Source: Lentimicrobium sp. L6
GTDB lineage: Bacteria > Bacteroidota > Bacteroidia > Bacteroidales > UBA12170
Length of the DNA: 44,371 bases
Assembly: GCF_013166655.1 (NCBI RefSeq)
Contig: NZ_JABKCA010000047.1
Location: 1 to 44,371, forward strand
Reading direction: 5' to 3'
Positions 24,808 through 33,223 of the stretch are shown piece by piece. The position numbers were made by a program, and so were the translations under genes. The notes under the pieces were generated by a model. The model was not told the origin of the DNA and searched no databases. It saw only the letters and a list, made by a program, of their open reading frames with translations. The stretch's first letter is position 1; every line of letters starts with the position of its first letter.

Positions 24808-27405
24808 ATGAGAAAACCAATATTACTGCTATTACTACTATCAACCATTTTTGTTTTTGGGCAGAAAAGAACCTATCAAACTAATAGATTCGCGGGGGAA
24901 GCTCCCAAAATTGACGGATACTTAACGGAAGAAGCTTGGCAATCTGCTAATTGGGCTGGCGACTTTACTCAGTGGATGCCTTCCAATGGAGCTTCACCAA
25001 GCCAAGCTACCGAATTCAAGATTATTTACGATGATAATTATCTATATGTGGCGATAAAAGCTTTGGATAGTGTACCTGAGGAAATCGTTAAAAGAATGTC
25101 TCGCAGAGATGGATTTCAAGGTGATTTTGTGGAAATCAATATAGATTCCTATCATGATTATTTAACAGCCTATTCTTTTAGCGCCACTGCTGCTGGAGTT
25201 AAAGGAGATGAAAAAATCACACAGGATGGTGAGAATTGGGATGATACTTGGGATCCTATTTGGTATTTAAAAACTTCCACTAATGATGAGGGCTGGATAG
25301 CTGAATTCAAAATTCCTTTAACTCAATTGCGCTTTTCTTCTGATAGTGTGCAAGTATGGGGCTTAGAAGTAAAAAGAAGGCTTTACAGAAAAGATGAAAG
25401 AAGTGTTTGGCAAGCCATACCCAATGAGCAAAGTGGATATGTAAGTAGATTTGGGGAATTACATGGGTTAACCAATTTACAGCCCAAGAGACAAATTGAC
25501 GTTACACCATATTTGGTGGGTAGTTATGAGCATTATAAAGAAGAAGAAGGTTCTCCTTTTTATGATGGTGACGATTGGAAAGCCAGAGCTGGTATAGATG
25601 CTAAAATTGGTTTGACCAATAACCTAACCATGGACCTTACCATCAACCCTGATTTTGGTCAGGTAGAAGCAGATCCATCTGAAGTAAATCTTTCTGCATT
25701 TGAATCCTACTTCGAAGAAAAGCGTCCTTTTTTTATTGAAGGAAGAAATATATATCAATATCCCATTGAAGAAGGTGATGGTGATGATTCCTATAATGGT
25801 TTATTTTATAGTCGTAGAATAGGGCGAACTCCTCAATATTTTCCAGATTATGACCATGTTAAAATACCAGACAATACCACCATTCTTGGTGCAGCAAAGA
25901 TCACTGGAAAAACAAGTAAAGGTCTGAGCATTGGAATACTGGAAAGCATAACCAACACCGAAACTGCTGAAGTAATGAACGAAGGCGGAAGCATCGAAAA
26001 GATAAATGTGGAACCCATGACCAATTATTTCGCTGGACGCTTGGAACAAGAACTCAATAAAGGAAATACAATCATTGGCGGAATGTTTACTTCAACCAAT
26101 AGATTTATAAAAGATAATCATTTAAAAGAGCTTCCCAATAGTGCTCAAACTGGTGGATTAAACTTTAAACACAGCTGGAAAGACAAAAAGTACTCTTTCT
26201 CCGCTAGATTACTCGGCAGTAGAGTAAGTGGGGATTCAACAGCCATGATGAACATGCAGACCTCTTCGAGAAGATATTATCAAAGACCAGATACCAAGAA
26301 AAAAAGACTTGATTCCACAGCAAAATCATTAAGTGGACACGCTGGTAACTTAGGATTTGGAACAAACATCAATAGTGGATGGAATTATTATATGTGGTTA
26401 AGCTGGAGTTCTCCTGGTTTAGATTTTAACGATATGGGATATTTGAGAAATACAGATAATATCAACCAAGGTTTTTGGGTAGGATATAGTAGCCCACAAC
26501 CAAAAGGAATATTCAGAAGAGTTAATGTAAATATGGCTTTTTGGAATGGATGGAACTTTGATGGAGTGCATAAATATTATGGTATTAATACCAATACTAG
26601 CTTTAGCTTTACCAATTATTGGTCCTATTCCTTAGGAGGTAATTTTAGTGGTCAATCCAACTCTCCTACTCACCTTAGAGGAGGGCCAATTTTCATACTT
26701 CCAAATGGTGTAAACTTTTGGACTAGATTGGGTACAGATAACAGAAAAAAATTGAGTTTTAGTTTCCGCTATTCTCAATATAGCGGAGCATATAATCATA
26801 GAACTAGAAATAACTTTTCTGTGGACATGACTTACCGACCTACAGATAGGCTAAAACTATCTTTAGAACCTTGGTACGGAGTCAACCAGAACAGGTTGCA
26901 ATATGTAAGTACTGAAGAATTTGAAGGGAAAGACGAGTACTTCTTAGCAGAAATCAACCAGAAGACTTTAATGATTGAATTCAGAATAGATTTTAGTTTT
27001 ACTCCTGATCTAAGCCTTCAATATTATGGTCAACCCTTTGTTTCAAATGGGACTTACGATAATTATAAAAGAGTGACAGATTCTAAAGCTTCAAATTTTT
27101 ACAATAGATTTGAACCTATATTGAGAGATGAGGATGGTGGAATTGATTTGAATGGAAACCAAGAAGCAGATGTATATTTGGAAGACAGTGATTTCAAATT
27201 TATATACTTTCAATCGAATATGGTATTGCGCTGGGAATACATGCCCGGAAGTACGGTATACTTAGTTTGGAGCCAATCCAGAGATGATAGCAATTTTGAC
27301 CGAGACCAACTCCCCTTTGAGTTTGATGAAGATATGAATCATATGTTTAGGGTTTTCCCGCATGATGTGTTCTTAGTTAAATTGAGTTATAGAATTCCAA
27401 TATAG
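24808..27405 (+). CDS. CBM9-like/DUF5916 outer-membrane beta-barrel protein
   Basis: An 865-aa exported protein. The signal peptide MRKPILLLLLLSTIFVFGQ is followed by a CBM9-like beta-sandwich (APKIDGYLTEEAWQSANW at ~31-48, to ~210) as in carbohydrate-binding family 9. Then comes DUF5916 (TMDLTINPDFGQVEADPSEV and SYFEEKRPFFIEG), continuing as a C-terminal beta-barrel with alternating aromatic strands up to the terminal LVKLSYRIPI. Such proteins are widespread in Bacteroidota and lack a defined role; binding or passage of a glycan or another surface function is a guess. Monocistronic. Confidence 0.85.
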   Translation: MRKPILLLLLLSTIFVFGQKRTYQTNRFAGEAPKIDGYLTEEAWQSANWAGDFTQWMPSNGASPSQATEFKIIYDDNYLYVAIKALDSVPEEIVKRMSRRDGFQGDFVEINIDSYHDYLTAYSFSATAAGVKGDEKITQDGENWDDTWDPIWYLKTSTNDEGWIAEFKIPLTQLRFSSDSVQVWGLEVKRRLYRKDERSVWQAIPNEQSGYVSRFGELHGLTNLQPKRQIDVTPYLVGSYEHYKEEEGSPFYDGDDWKARAGIDAKIGLTNNLTMDLTINPDFGQVEADPSEVNLSAFESYFEEKRPFFIEGRNIYQYPIEEGDGDDSYNGLFYSRRIGRTPQYFPDYDHVKIPDNTTILGAAKITGKTSKGLSIGILESITNTETAEVMNEGGSIEKINVEPMTNYFAGRLEQELNKGNTIIGGMFTSTNRFIKDNHLKELPNSAQTGGLNFKHSWKDKKYSFSARLLGSRVSGDSTAMMNMQTSSRRYYQRPDTKKKRLDSTAKSLSGHAGNLGFGTNINSGWNYYMWLSWSSPGLDFNDMGYLRNTDNINQGFWVGYSSPQPKGIFRRVNVNMAFWNGWNFDGVHKYYGINTNTSFSFTNYWSYSLGGNFSGQSNSPTHLRGGPIFILPNGVNFWTRLGTDNRKKLSFSFRYSQYSGAYNHRTRNNFSVDMTYRPTDRLKLSLEPWYGVNQNRLQYVSTEEFEGKDEYFLAEINQKTLMIEFRIDFSFTPDLSLQYYGQPFVSNGTYDNYKRVTDSKASNFYNRFEPILRDEDGGIDLNGNQEADVYLEDSDFKFIYFQSNMVLRWEYMPGSTVYLVWSQSRDDSNFDRDQLPFEFDEDMNHMFRVFPHDVFLVKLSYRIPI

Positions 27406-27411
27406 CATTAT

Positions 27412-27453
27412 TATGGAATTATTTTTTTGCTCCATATCTTTTTTTATTTTTTT
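27412..27453. terminator. Probable terminator after the DUF5916 gene
   Basis: A short stem TATGGA (27412-27417) / TCCATA (27431-27436) is followed by a long T-rich tract. The short stem makes this less certain than the others. Confidence 0.5.
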
Positions 27454-27559
27454 CAAAACACTCATTTACAAAGAGATATCAGAGCACTAAAAAATGGCAC
27501 AAAGAGTCTGGATTTAAATACAATAATCCTATTCTCTTATTCTTGCGAACATCCTCCAA

Positions 27560-28654
27560 TTAGCAATTCTTGGAAATCCACTCTTGATTTTGCGCCCTAT
27601 TAATTTTTTGGTTAGGTGTTTTAAAAAGCAGAGTAATGAATAGTATTTCTTTAGGTAACTTATTTTTGCTTAAAAAAAGTTGGAGCTGAGCGAGTATTTT
27701 TTGCTTGTCAAACTTTTCTGCTTGTCCTTCAATTAATAAAACCACTTTTTGCCCTAGAACGTCATCCTCTTTATAACCAATCATGATTTCTAGCCCTAGA
27801 TTTTCTTTGATAAGCTCCTCTAATTCTTCTGTTTGAATCTTTAATCCACCGGAATTTATTACAGCATCGGCCCTTCCTAATAGTATAAATTCCTTTTCAT
27901 TAATGAGCTCTACTCTATCGTTGGTAACAGTAATATCTTGAGGAAGTCGCTGTGAATATATTCTCAAGCAACCTCTGCTATCTTGGTCTATCGATATTCC
28001 GGGTAGGCAATGGTATGATTGAGAAGTACGAGAATCATTAAGAGGTTTCATGGCGATATGAGTGATGGTTTCAGTCATTCCATAAGTAGCGTGAAAATGA
28101 GTTTTAAAGTCTTTTAATTTAGCTATATCCTTATTTGCTAATGCAGCTCCTCCAATAATCACTTCAGATAATAAGTCAAGTTTTTCCGGAACATTTGAGT
28201 TTAATACTTTTTGGACTTGAAGTGGAATAGCTGCACAGAAATCATATCCTCTATCTATGTGCATTAGAATATCAACCTTTGGTTCCAAATAATAGAAATC
28301 TAATCCTAAAACCAAAGCTCTGACTATCATCATTTTTCCTGCAATAAACTGAGCTGGTAATATTAATAAAGAAGATTGTCCTTCTTTAAGGTTAAGGTAG
28401 TCCGCTGTGGCTAAAGCACTCTCTATCATTTGACTTCTAGAGATGGAAATAATTTTGGGTTTACCTGTGGAACCTGAACTAGAAACTAAAAAAAACTCGT
28501 TTCTCTCATCCAACCATTCTTCCACGAATTTTAAGATATCCAGTTCCCACTCCTCTAACTTCCTCAATTTTTCTTTTTTAAAATATGATAAAAACTCGGA
28601 TTTAGAATAAATATCCCCGAACCACTTAATTTCATATGTGCTTTTTTGATTCAT
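27560..28654 (-). CDS. menE: o-Succinylbenzoate-CoA ligase
   Basis: Adenylate-forming enzyme of menaquinone synthesis, converting o-succinylbenzoate, ATP and CoA to OSB-CoA. The P-loop SSSGSTGKPK (58-67), the adenylation motif HATYGMTETITHIA and the hinge region LLGRADAVINSGGLKIQTEELE are intact, with PNQKINRAQ near the C-terminal catalytic region. At 364 aa it is ~90-120 residues shorter than E. coli MenE, as is usual for Bacteroidota; the N-terminal subdomain is reduced. It starts 1 bp after the START-domain gene and is in the same operon. menC is 3.4 kb away on the same strand, not adjacent. Confidence 0.87.
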   Translation of the reverse strand: MNQKSTYEIKWFGDIYSKSEFLSYFKKEKLRKLEEWELDILKFVEEWLDERNEFFLVSSSGSTGKPKIISISRSQMIESALATADYLNLKEGQSSLLILPAQFIAGKMMIVRALVLGLDFYYLEPKVDILMHIDRGYDFCAAIPLQVQKVLNSNVPEKLDLLSEVIIGGAALANKDIAKLKDFKTHFHATYGMTETITHIAMKPLNDSRTSQSYHCLPGISIDQDSRGCLRIYSQRLPQDITVTNDRVELINEKEFILLGRADAVINSGGLKIQTEELEELIKENLGLEIMIGYKEDDVLGQKVVLLIEGQAEKFDKQKILAQLQLFLSKNKLPKEILFITLLFKTPNQKINRAQNQEWISKNC

Positions 28655-28655
28655 A

Positions 28656-29327
28656 CTAGTTCAATAATTCTTTATATCCACAATCACAATCTTGCCTATT
28701 TGGCTTCTTAAGCTCTTTCTTTAAATTTTTAAAAGTGCCCATGGGACCATTAGAACTAAAAAGATTCACCAACCAATGTGGAACGGCACCTCCTACATCT
28801 ATTAATATATCCATCACAACCACAGTACTATTTTCACCTATCTTAGTGATTTTCCACTTTGAATCCATCATTTGTATCCGCACCAATTCGTCAGAAGGAG
28901 GAATAAGGTCTGGTTTGGCTACGGAATGAACAGTAATTCTTTTTTGGGTTTCATCTATCATCAATTCCACTTCAGCTACCACATCTCTATCCAATATAGG
29001 CCAAGGAGTTTCTGATACGCCATAATAAATCCACCTATATGGGCCAATGCTGTCTAGTACAAATGCATCATGATTAGAATAAATCCAATCTTTCTGATGA
29101 CCAAAGTCCTTAATTAAACAAAGGACATCCATATAATTTGAGGAAACTTGAGTTCTGGCAATAATACGGTTTAGAGTTTCATGTGCATTTTTAACTTTAT
29201 ACACAGAAATGCCATCCGATTGTTTGACGATTTTCATATTTTCATCTTGTGAAAATACTCGAGGACTTATAACAGATTGAAGGAGAACAAAAAATACAAG
29301 GATGCAAGAGTATTTCTTATTTCCCAT
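28656..29327 (-). CDS. Exported START-domain (lipid-transfer fold) protein
   Basis: 223 aa: a signal peptide (CILVFFVLLQSVISPRVFSQ) and then a complete START/Bet v1-like domain. YKVKNAHETLNRIIARTQV, VLCLIKDFGHQKDWIY, GVSETPWPILDRDVV and MDILIDVGGAVPHWLVNLF are the characteristic segments (the WP.LDRD motif and the C-terminal helix). START domains bind lipids or other hydrophobic ligands; the ligand here is unknown. It is directly coupled to menE (1-bp gap), which invites a link to quinone or lipid handling in the periplasm, but the association may be fortuitous. Confidence 0.82.
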   Translation of the reverse strand: MGNKKYSCILVFFVLLQSVISPRVFSQDENMKIVKQSDGISVYKVKNAHETLNRIIARTQVSSNYMDVLCLIKDFGHQKDWIYSNHDAFVLDSIGPYRWIYYGVSETPWPILDRDVVAEVELMIDETQKRITVHSVAKPDLIPPSDELVRIQMMDSKWKITKIGENSTVVVMDILIDVGGAVPHWLVNLFSSNGPMGTFKNLKKELKKPNRQDCDCGYKELLN

Positions 29328-29495
29328 TCAAAAACAATTTCTTAATAATATTTCTGCTACTGAAGGATTTAAAGTTTTACCTGTCATATTTAATAAGTAT
29401 TTTGTTTTGATTCTACAAAAGAAAGTCTAAAAATTGTTGATTTTTAGATTCCTAATTAATACGTGTGAATACAAAATAGGTTTTGAGTAATTGGA

Positions 29496-29942
29496 CTATT
29501 TAAATTTGTAGTAAATCTTATTTACCATCTTCCATCCACTTTCAAACTTATAGAGTGAAATATAATCGACATAAGTTAGTTTTTCACCTACATAGAATTC
29601 AATTTTCACAACAGCAGCAGTACCTGTAACATCAATATCAAGGAACTTAATTGAAATTAAGTTTTCTTTTCGAGGTAATTCACCTGCATCTAATCGTTTC
29701 ACCGTTTTATCTTTCCACTCACTAATGGAGAGCTTCCACATTTCATCGCCTTTATCAATACCGAGCAGGTTAAATTCTGGATGAATGCCGGCGTCTATTT
29801 TTCTGATGTTTCCCTCGTTCTGTAAGCCTTCTACATAAGCGGTTTGAATAATATCTTTAATAGCTTCTTGTTCCTTCTCAACACTTTGAGCAAAAATACC
29901 AATACTTAAAAATAGGCAAAAAGCAATAAATAACTTTTTCAT
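29496..29942 (-). CDS. Exported NTF2-like protein (putative lumazine-binding family)
   Basis: 148 aa. The signal peptide MKKLFIAFCLFLSIGIFAQ precedes a single NTF2/SnoaL-like cone fold: EAIKDIIQTAYVEGLQ (helix), IHPEFNLLGIDKGDEM, then the strands AAVVKIEFYVGEKLTYVDYI and ESGWKMVNKIYYKF. This pattern matches the Bacteroidota family often labelled putative lumazine-binding, whose name is not evidence of lumazine binding. No catalytic residues can be assigned. It is a single gene, 168 bp upstream of the START gene. Confidence 0.75.
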   Translation of the reverse strand: MKKLFIAFCLFLSIGIFAQSVEKEQEAIKDIIQTAYVEGLQNEGNIRKIDAGIHPEFNLLGIDKGDEMWKLSISEWKDKTVKRLDAGELPRKENLISIKFLDIDVTGTAAVVKIEFYVGEKLTYVDYISLYKFESGWKMVNKIYYKFK

Positions 29943-29976
29943 AGGTTTAGGTTTTATTTGCGGTAAAAATACAAAA

Positions 29977-30186
29977 CTAATCTGCTAAAAACCAATGAAC
30001 ATAGCCACAATTATTACAAACAAAGTTAGTTGCACTTTTATTGGCCCATTCTAAGTTAAAAAAGGTCATGCCTTTTGTGTTCATTAGTGTTTCTCTAGTC
30101 CAGAACAATGTTTCTTTACAAATCACACATTCTAGTTTTAATCCTGTTTTTATAAAATACTCTTTTACTACTTTCTCTTTACTCAT
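29977..30186 (-). CDS. Small zinc-ribbon protein of unknown function
   Basis: 69 aa with two CXXC pairs: ECVICKE (C19, C22) and FVCNNCGYVHW (C57, C60), spaced as in rubredoxin-like zinc ribbons. Between them lies WTRETLMNTKGMTFFNLEWANKSA. No signal peptide. The function is not recognised; nucleic-acid or protein binding is possible. It is 34 bp upstream of the NTF2-like gene on the same strand and could be co-transcribed with it. Confidence 0.7.
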   Translation of the reverse strand: MSKEKVVKEYFIKTGLKLECVICKETLFWTRETLMNTKGMTFFNLEWANKSATNFVCNNCGYVHWFLAD

Positions 30187-30248
30187 GGTTTTTTATTTTT
30201 CTGGTTAGTACTTATTAAAAGATATATACCAAACAATATGATATGAAA

Positions 30249-30289
30249 CTTTTTTTCGTTTTCCCCAACCCCAAGGGGAGCGAAAAAAG
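30249..30289. repeat. GC-clamped inverted repeat
   Basis: TTTTTTCG (30251-30258) pairs with CGAAAAAA (30281-30288), enclosing TCCCC (30262-30266) / GGGGA (30275-30279). The A/T tract is part of the stem rather than beyond it, so this is not a standard terminator. It lies in the 207-bp gap between the zinc-ribbon and XRE genes. Confidence 0.5.
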
Positions 30290-30393
30290 TACGCTCTAAA
30301 ATAATTAGTTCTCAGCGTATTAGAAATAAGCTTTTATAATCCTGAAATAGAGACTATTAAACTACGAAATAATTAAACACCTCAAACTCATCA

Positions 30394-30606
30394 TTATTGG
30401 TTTTCTGGTTGATATTCTAATATATCACCGGGTTGACAATCTAATACTTCACATATGGTATCTAAGGTTGAAAATCTAATGGCCTTAGCTTTTGCGGTTT
30501 TCAATATGGACAAATTGGCCATGGTTATTCCTACTCTTTGTGAAAGTTCGGTGAGGCTCATCTTTCGTTTTGCCAACATCACATCTAAATTTACTATTAT
30601 GGCCAT
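30394..30606 (-). CDS. XRE-family (YozG-like) regulator
   Basis: A 70-aa helix-turn-helix protein: MLAKRKMSLTELSQRVGITMANLSILKTAKAKAIRFSTLDTICEVLDCQPGDILEY. This is the minimal Cro/CI domain of the YozG type, which is typically encoded beside DUF2975 membrane proteins. That is the case here, 5 bp downstream of one. The residue run is shown only to name the motif: the recognition helix is around LSQRVGITMANLS. The likely regulatory target is its own operon, where a 21-bp-spaced direct repeat is found. Confidence 0.9.
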   Translation of the reverse strand: MAIIVNLDVMLAKRKMSLTELSQRVGITMANLSILKTAKAKAIRFSTLDTICEVLDCQPGDILEYQPENQ

Positions 30607-30611
30607 GATTT

Positions 30612-31232
30612 TTATATGGTTAGTTCATTTTCTCTTTCTAACTCTACTCCTTTTTGAAAGATATGCGACAAAACCCAAAGGATTAGTGCCACCACCAATA
30701 CTCCATTGAAGGTTTGATAATCTCCAGAAACACTCACTGTTTCAAAAGTGATATGCTTTAACATATAGAATTTCTGAAAGGCTGCATAAAAGATGGCAAA
30801 TAACCACATGGCTATTAATGCATAAGAAATTCGTTTTAACAATAATATATTTCCACGGTCGAAATAATCTCCATGATAAACATTGGTAATGAAGGTTTTA
30901 AAAGTCATGAAAATATATAGGCCAAGACTTAATGCTACCAACATAAAATACCCAAATACTCTGGTTACTTTACTTGTGGCATCCACAAAGTGTAGCTTTC
31001 CATACATTTCCACCAATTCCACATTTACACTTTCTCCATTATAATGCATCAGACCCATCTCATTTAAATCCATTGCTATGGGCATTCCCACGTGAAGTTG
31101 GGTTTTGTTTAATAATCCTAAAATAATACCGCCAGCAAAAAAGATGGCAAATAGAGAAGCTGCGGCATATATCCAAAATAAAATATTGGTCATCCAATAT
31201 ATAATTTTCACACTTGTTGGTTTTGCTTTCAT
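30612..31232 (-). CDS. DUF2975 integral membrane protein
   Basis: 206 aa with four predicted membrane segments: IIYWMTNILFWIYAAASLF, FGYFMLVALSLGLYIFM, ISYALIAMWLFAIFYAAF and FNGVLVVALILWVLSHIF. A conserved cytosolic motif YHGDYFDRGNILLLKRI lies before the third. The family is defined by its pairing with a small XRE regulator, as seen here, and may act as a membrane sensor or anchor controlling that regulator (inference). First gene of a two-gene operon; a direct repeat and a near-consensus promoter lie upstream. Confidence 0.85.
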   Translation of the reverse strand: MKAKPTSVKIIYWMTNILFWIYAAASLFAIFFAGGIILGLLNKTQLHVGMPIAMDLNEMGLMHYNGESVNVELVEMYGKLHFVDATSKVTRVFGYFMLVALSLGLYIFMTFKTFITNVYHGDYFDRGNILLLKRISYALIAMWLFAIFYAAFQKFYMLKHITFETVSVSGDYQTFNGVLVVALILWVLSHIFQKGVELERENELTI

Positions 31233-31300
31233 AGTTCTTAGTTTTAATTTCTATGCAAAGAAAACACATTTATCATCAATAATCAAGTATTATTTATTGT

Positions 31301-31329
31301 TTTTCGATGTATTATATTTGATTTTCGAT
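31301..31329. promoter_or_regulatory. Direct repeat (TTTTCGAT twice, 21 bp apart) upstream of the DUF2975/XRE operon
   Basis: TTTTCGAT occurs at 31301-31308 and 31322-31329, exactly two helical turns apart. It lies upstream of a minus-strand promoter candidate (TTG, 20 nt, TTTCTTTG), at about 31260-31290. A plausible binding site for the XRE regulator. Confidence 0.45.
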
Positions 31330-31484
31330 ATTTATATATTTGTGATATTACAAGGTTTTTCTCTTGAACGATAGAGTTAATGGAGTGAAACAAGTATTAA
31401 AATAAGATGTAGCAAATCAAAATATTGTATAATAAGGAAGCCACATATTAATTCTTTTATGAAATAGCAGAACCATACATTCCC

Positions 31485-31515
31485 TAGAATTCACAATGCT
31501 GCTGAACCAGAAACT
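31485..31515. repeat. Dispersed ~31-bp repeat, copy 1
   Basis: The segment containing TTCACAATGCTGCTGAACC matches copy 2 (TTCACAATGCCGCTGAACC) with only a few substitutions over about 31 bp. A short upstream match (TTATGAAAT) is also shared. Both copies end in AAACTA. Confidence 0.7.
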
Positions 31516-32034
31516 ACCGCTCTACACCTAGCTGGCAGCAAGAAGATAAGGTGTTATTATTTAACCGGACGCTTGCATCGGCTATAAATATTGTACAGCG
31601 CCGCAGCTTTAGCTCTCAAATATCATTATACTATTAATATAGATGAGAGATTCAAATCAATTTAGGAATCAAGTATAGACCCAAGCAAAGTTTATAAAAA
31701 CTTCCAAAGGAAGTTTCCATCTGCCTTATCAAAAAGCTGTTTAGCGGAGTAAATGGATTGAAGGATAAAAAAACAATACTGTTTGAGCTCGTTAGTGAGT
31801 ATTCGTAGAATCTCACTATAAGGAGGAGTTTATTGTTTTTCCGGAAAGCAATTTATGGAGTAAACTTTTTGATACAGCGGCTATTTTTGTTACCCTTTTT
31901 TGAAAAAGGGTATTCATTGAAATTTATATATTGACATCTTAAAGGAAACAAAATGAGATTACTATAATGTATTTTAGTTTGACCTAACAAAACCACTTAT
32001 GAAATCTTCATAGATAATGCTGAACTATTTACGC

Positions 32035-32068
32035 CTTAGACTTCACAATGCCGCTGAACCAAAAACTA
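32035..32068. repeat. Dispersed ~31-bp repeat, copy 2, ending on the menC stop codon
   Basis: Imperfect copy of the repeat at 31485-31515. Its last bases CTA (32066-32068) are the TAG stop codon of menC on the minus strand. Confidence 0.7.
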
Positions 32069-33142
32069 TTTCTTAAGACCTTTCTGTCGGAATGAAGAAA
32101 AATTAGGCTCTTCCCAATTTTCATTATCACGATAAAACAACCTTTCACCATCTATCTCAAGAGGAGAAGATATATTATTGGTAAACAACTGGCCTGTTCC
32201 TAAACCTTGATAGTTATTAGTTTTCAAAGAATAAGTCCATTGTGCAATGGCATTTAAGCCCACATTGCTTTCCAAGGCAGAGGTAATCCACCAACCAATA
32301 TTATGGTGTTCTGCTTCATTAATCCATTCTTTCGAGGATTTAAAACCTCCAATTAAGGCTGGCTTTAGAATAATATATTGAGGTTGAATAAACTCAATTA
32401 ATTCTTTTTTCTGAGCCAGATGATTTACACCAATCAGTTCTTCATCGAGGGCAATGGCTAGAGGAGTCTTTTCACATAAACTCTTCATTTCTTTTAACTG
32501 ACCTTGCTTTATAGGCTGCTCTATACTGTGAAGCTTGAGTTGAGATAGCAAATGGAGTTTTTTGAGCGCATTGTCTGCTGAGAAAGCTCCATTGGCATCA
32601 ACTCGTAATTCTAAATCTTTCTCGTTAAACTCTTTTCTAATAGACTTTAAAATCTCCAACTCCTGCTGAAAATCGATGGCTCCAATTTTCAACTTCAAAC
32701 ACCGGAATCCACTATCTAATTTGGTTCTGATTTGGCTTTTCATGGCCTCCTCAGTCCCCATCCATATTAATCCATTAATAGGGATTCCCATTTTTCCTTG
32801 TGTGAAATCTGAAGGAAAAAGAATTCGGTCTTGAGATTGAGAAAAATCCTTCAAAGCCATCTCTAATCCAAATCTAATAGAAGGAAAATCCAATAAAGAG
32901 CCATGAATATCATTTAAATAACATGAAGTATCACCCTGAGTATCAGTGATTATATCATGAAACCCAGAATAGTCATCGGAGCTCAAGCCTTCGAACATAT
33001 TGATTTCACCCAAACCATAATGATTTGGATTAGCCTCCTCAAAAACTTTCACAAACCAGGTATTTTTAGTTCTTAAAACTCCTCTGGATGTCCCCGCAGG
33101 ATTTTTAAATATCAATGGATATTTCTCAATTTTCACTTTCAT
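32066..33142 (-). CDS. menC: o-Succinylbenzoate synthase (enolase superfamily)
   Basis: Dehydrates SHCHC to o-succinylbenzoate in menaquinone synthesis. Superfamily catalytic groups are visible: KLKIG (KxK), RVDANGAF (metal Asp), IEQPI (metal Glu), ALDEELIG (metal Asp) and IILKPALIGG (Lys), giving a complete active site. The presence of menE in the window supports OSB synthase over the related dipeptide epimerases, which share these residues. The frame opens at 33166, but the Met at 33142 (MKVKIEKYPLIF) is preferred: a TATCTTTA element ends 4 nt upstream and the first 8 codons add no homology. This gives 358 aa. The last codons touch a dispersed repeat. Confidence 0.83.
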   Translation of the reverse strand: MKVKIEKYPLIFKNPAGTSRGVLRTKNTWFVKVFEEANPNHYGLGEINMFEGLSSDDYSGFHDIITDTQGDTSCYLNDIHGSLLDFPSIRFGLEMALKDFSQSQDRILFPSDFTQGKMGIPINGLIWMGTEEAMKSQIRTKLDSGFRCLKLKIGAIDFQQELEILKSIRKEFNEKDLELRVDANGAFSADNALKKLHLLSQLKLHSIEQPIKQGQLKEMKSLCEKTPLAIALDEELIGVNHLAQKKELIEFIQPQYIILKPALIGGFKSSKEWINEAEHHNIGWWITSALESNVGLNAIAQWTYSLKTNNYQGLGTGQLFTNNISSPLEIDGERLFYRDNENWEEPNFSSFRQKGLKK

Positions 33143-33146
33143 GTGG

Positions 33147-33154
33147 TAAAGATA
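33147..33154 (-). promoter_or_regulatory. Putative -7 element (TATCTTTA) for menC
   Basis: One mismatch to TAnnTTTG on the minus strand; it ends 4 nt before the preferred ATG. Confidence 0.35.
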
Positions 33155-33197
33155 ATTTAATATCAAAAATTGCTGCTTATAAATCGTTCAAAATATT

Positions 33198-33205
33198 TAA
33201 TTTTG
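33198..33205 (+). promoter_or_regulatory. Putative -7 element (TAATTTTG) for the aldo/keto reductase gene
   Basis: Consensus TAnnTTTG, 18 nt before the ATG at 33224. Divergent from menC, with an 81-bp spacer. Confidence 0.4.
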
Positions 33206-33223
33206 ACCATCTAAAATATTAGT

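Larger units (their letters stand above)
31233..32065. other. 833-bp region without a gene, with dispersed repeat remnants
   Basis: No credible frame on either strand. It holds the XRE direct repeat, a perfect hairpin (AAACTTCC at 31698-31705, GGAAGTTT at 31709-31716), a 10-bp inverted pair TATCAAAAAG (31727-31736) / CTTTTTGATA (31865-31874), and one copy of a ~31-bp repeat that recurs at the menC stop codon. It looks like decayed repetitive DNA. Confidence 0.65.

Noticed and set aside
30249-30289. Inverted repeat as terminator of the XRE operon
   Set aside because: On either strand the T run is part of the stem or precedes it; it is listed only as a repeat.
31376-32065. Insertion sequence or pseudogene
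   Set aside because: No transposase similarity, no terminal inverted repeats with target duplication, and no frame of useful length on either strand; kept as repeat-bearing non-coding DNA.
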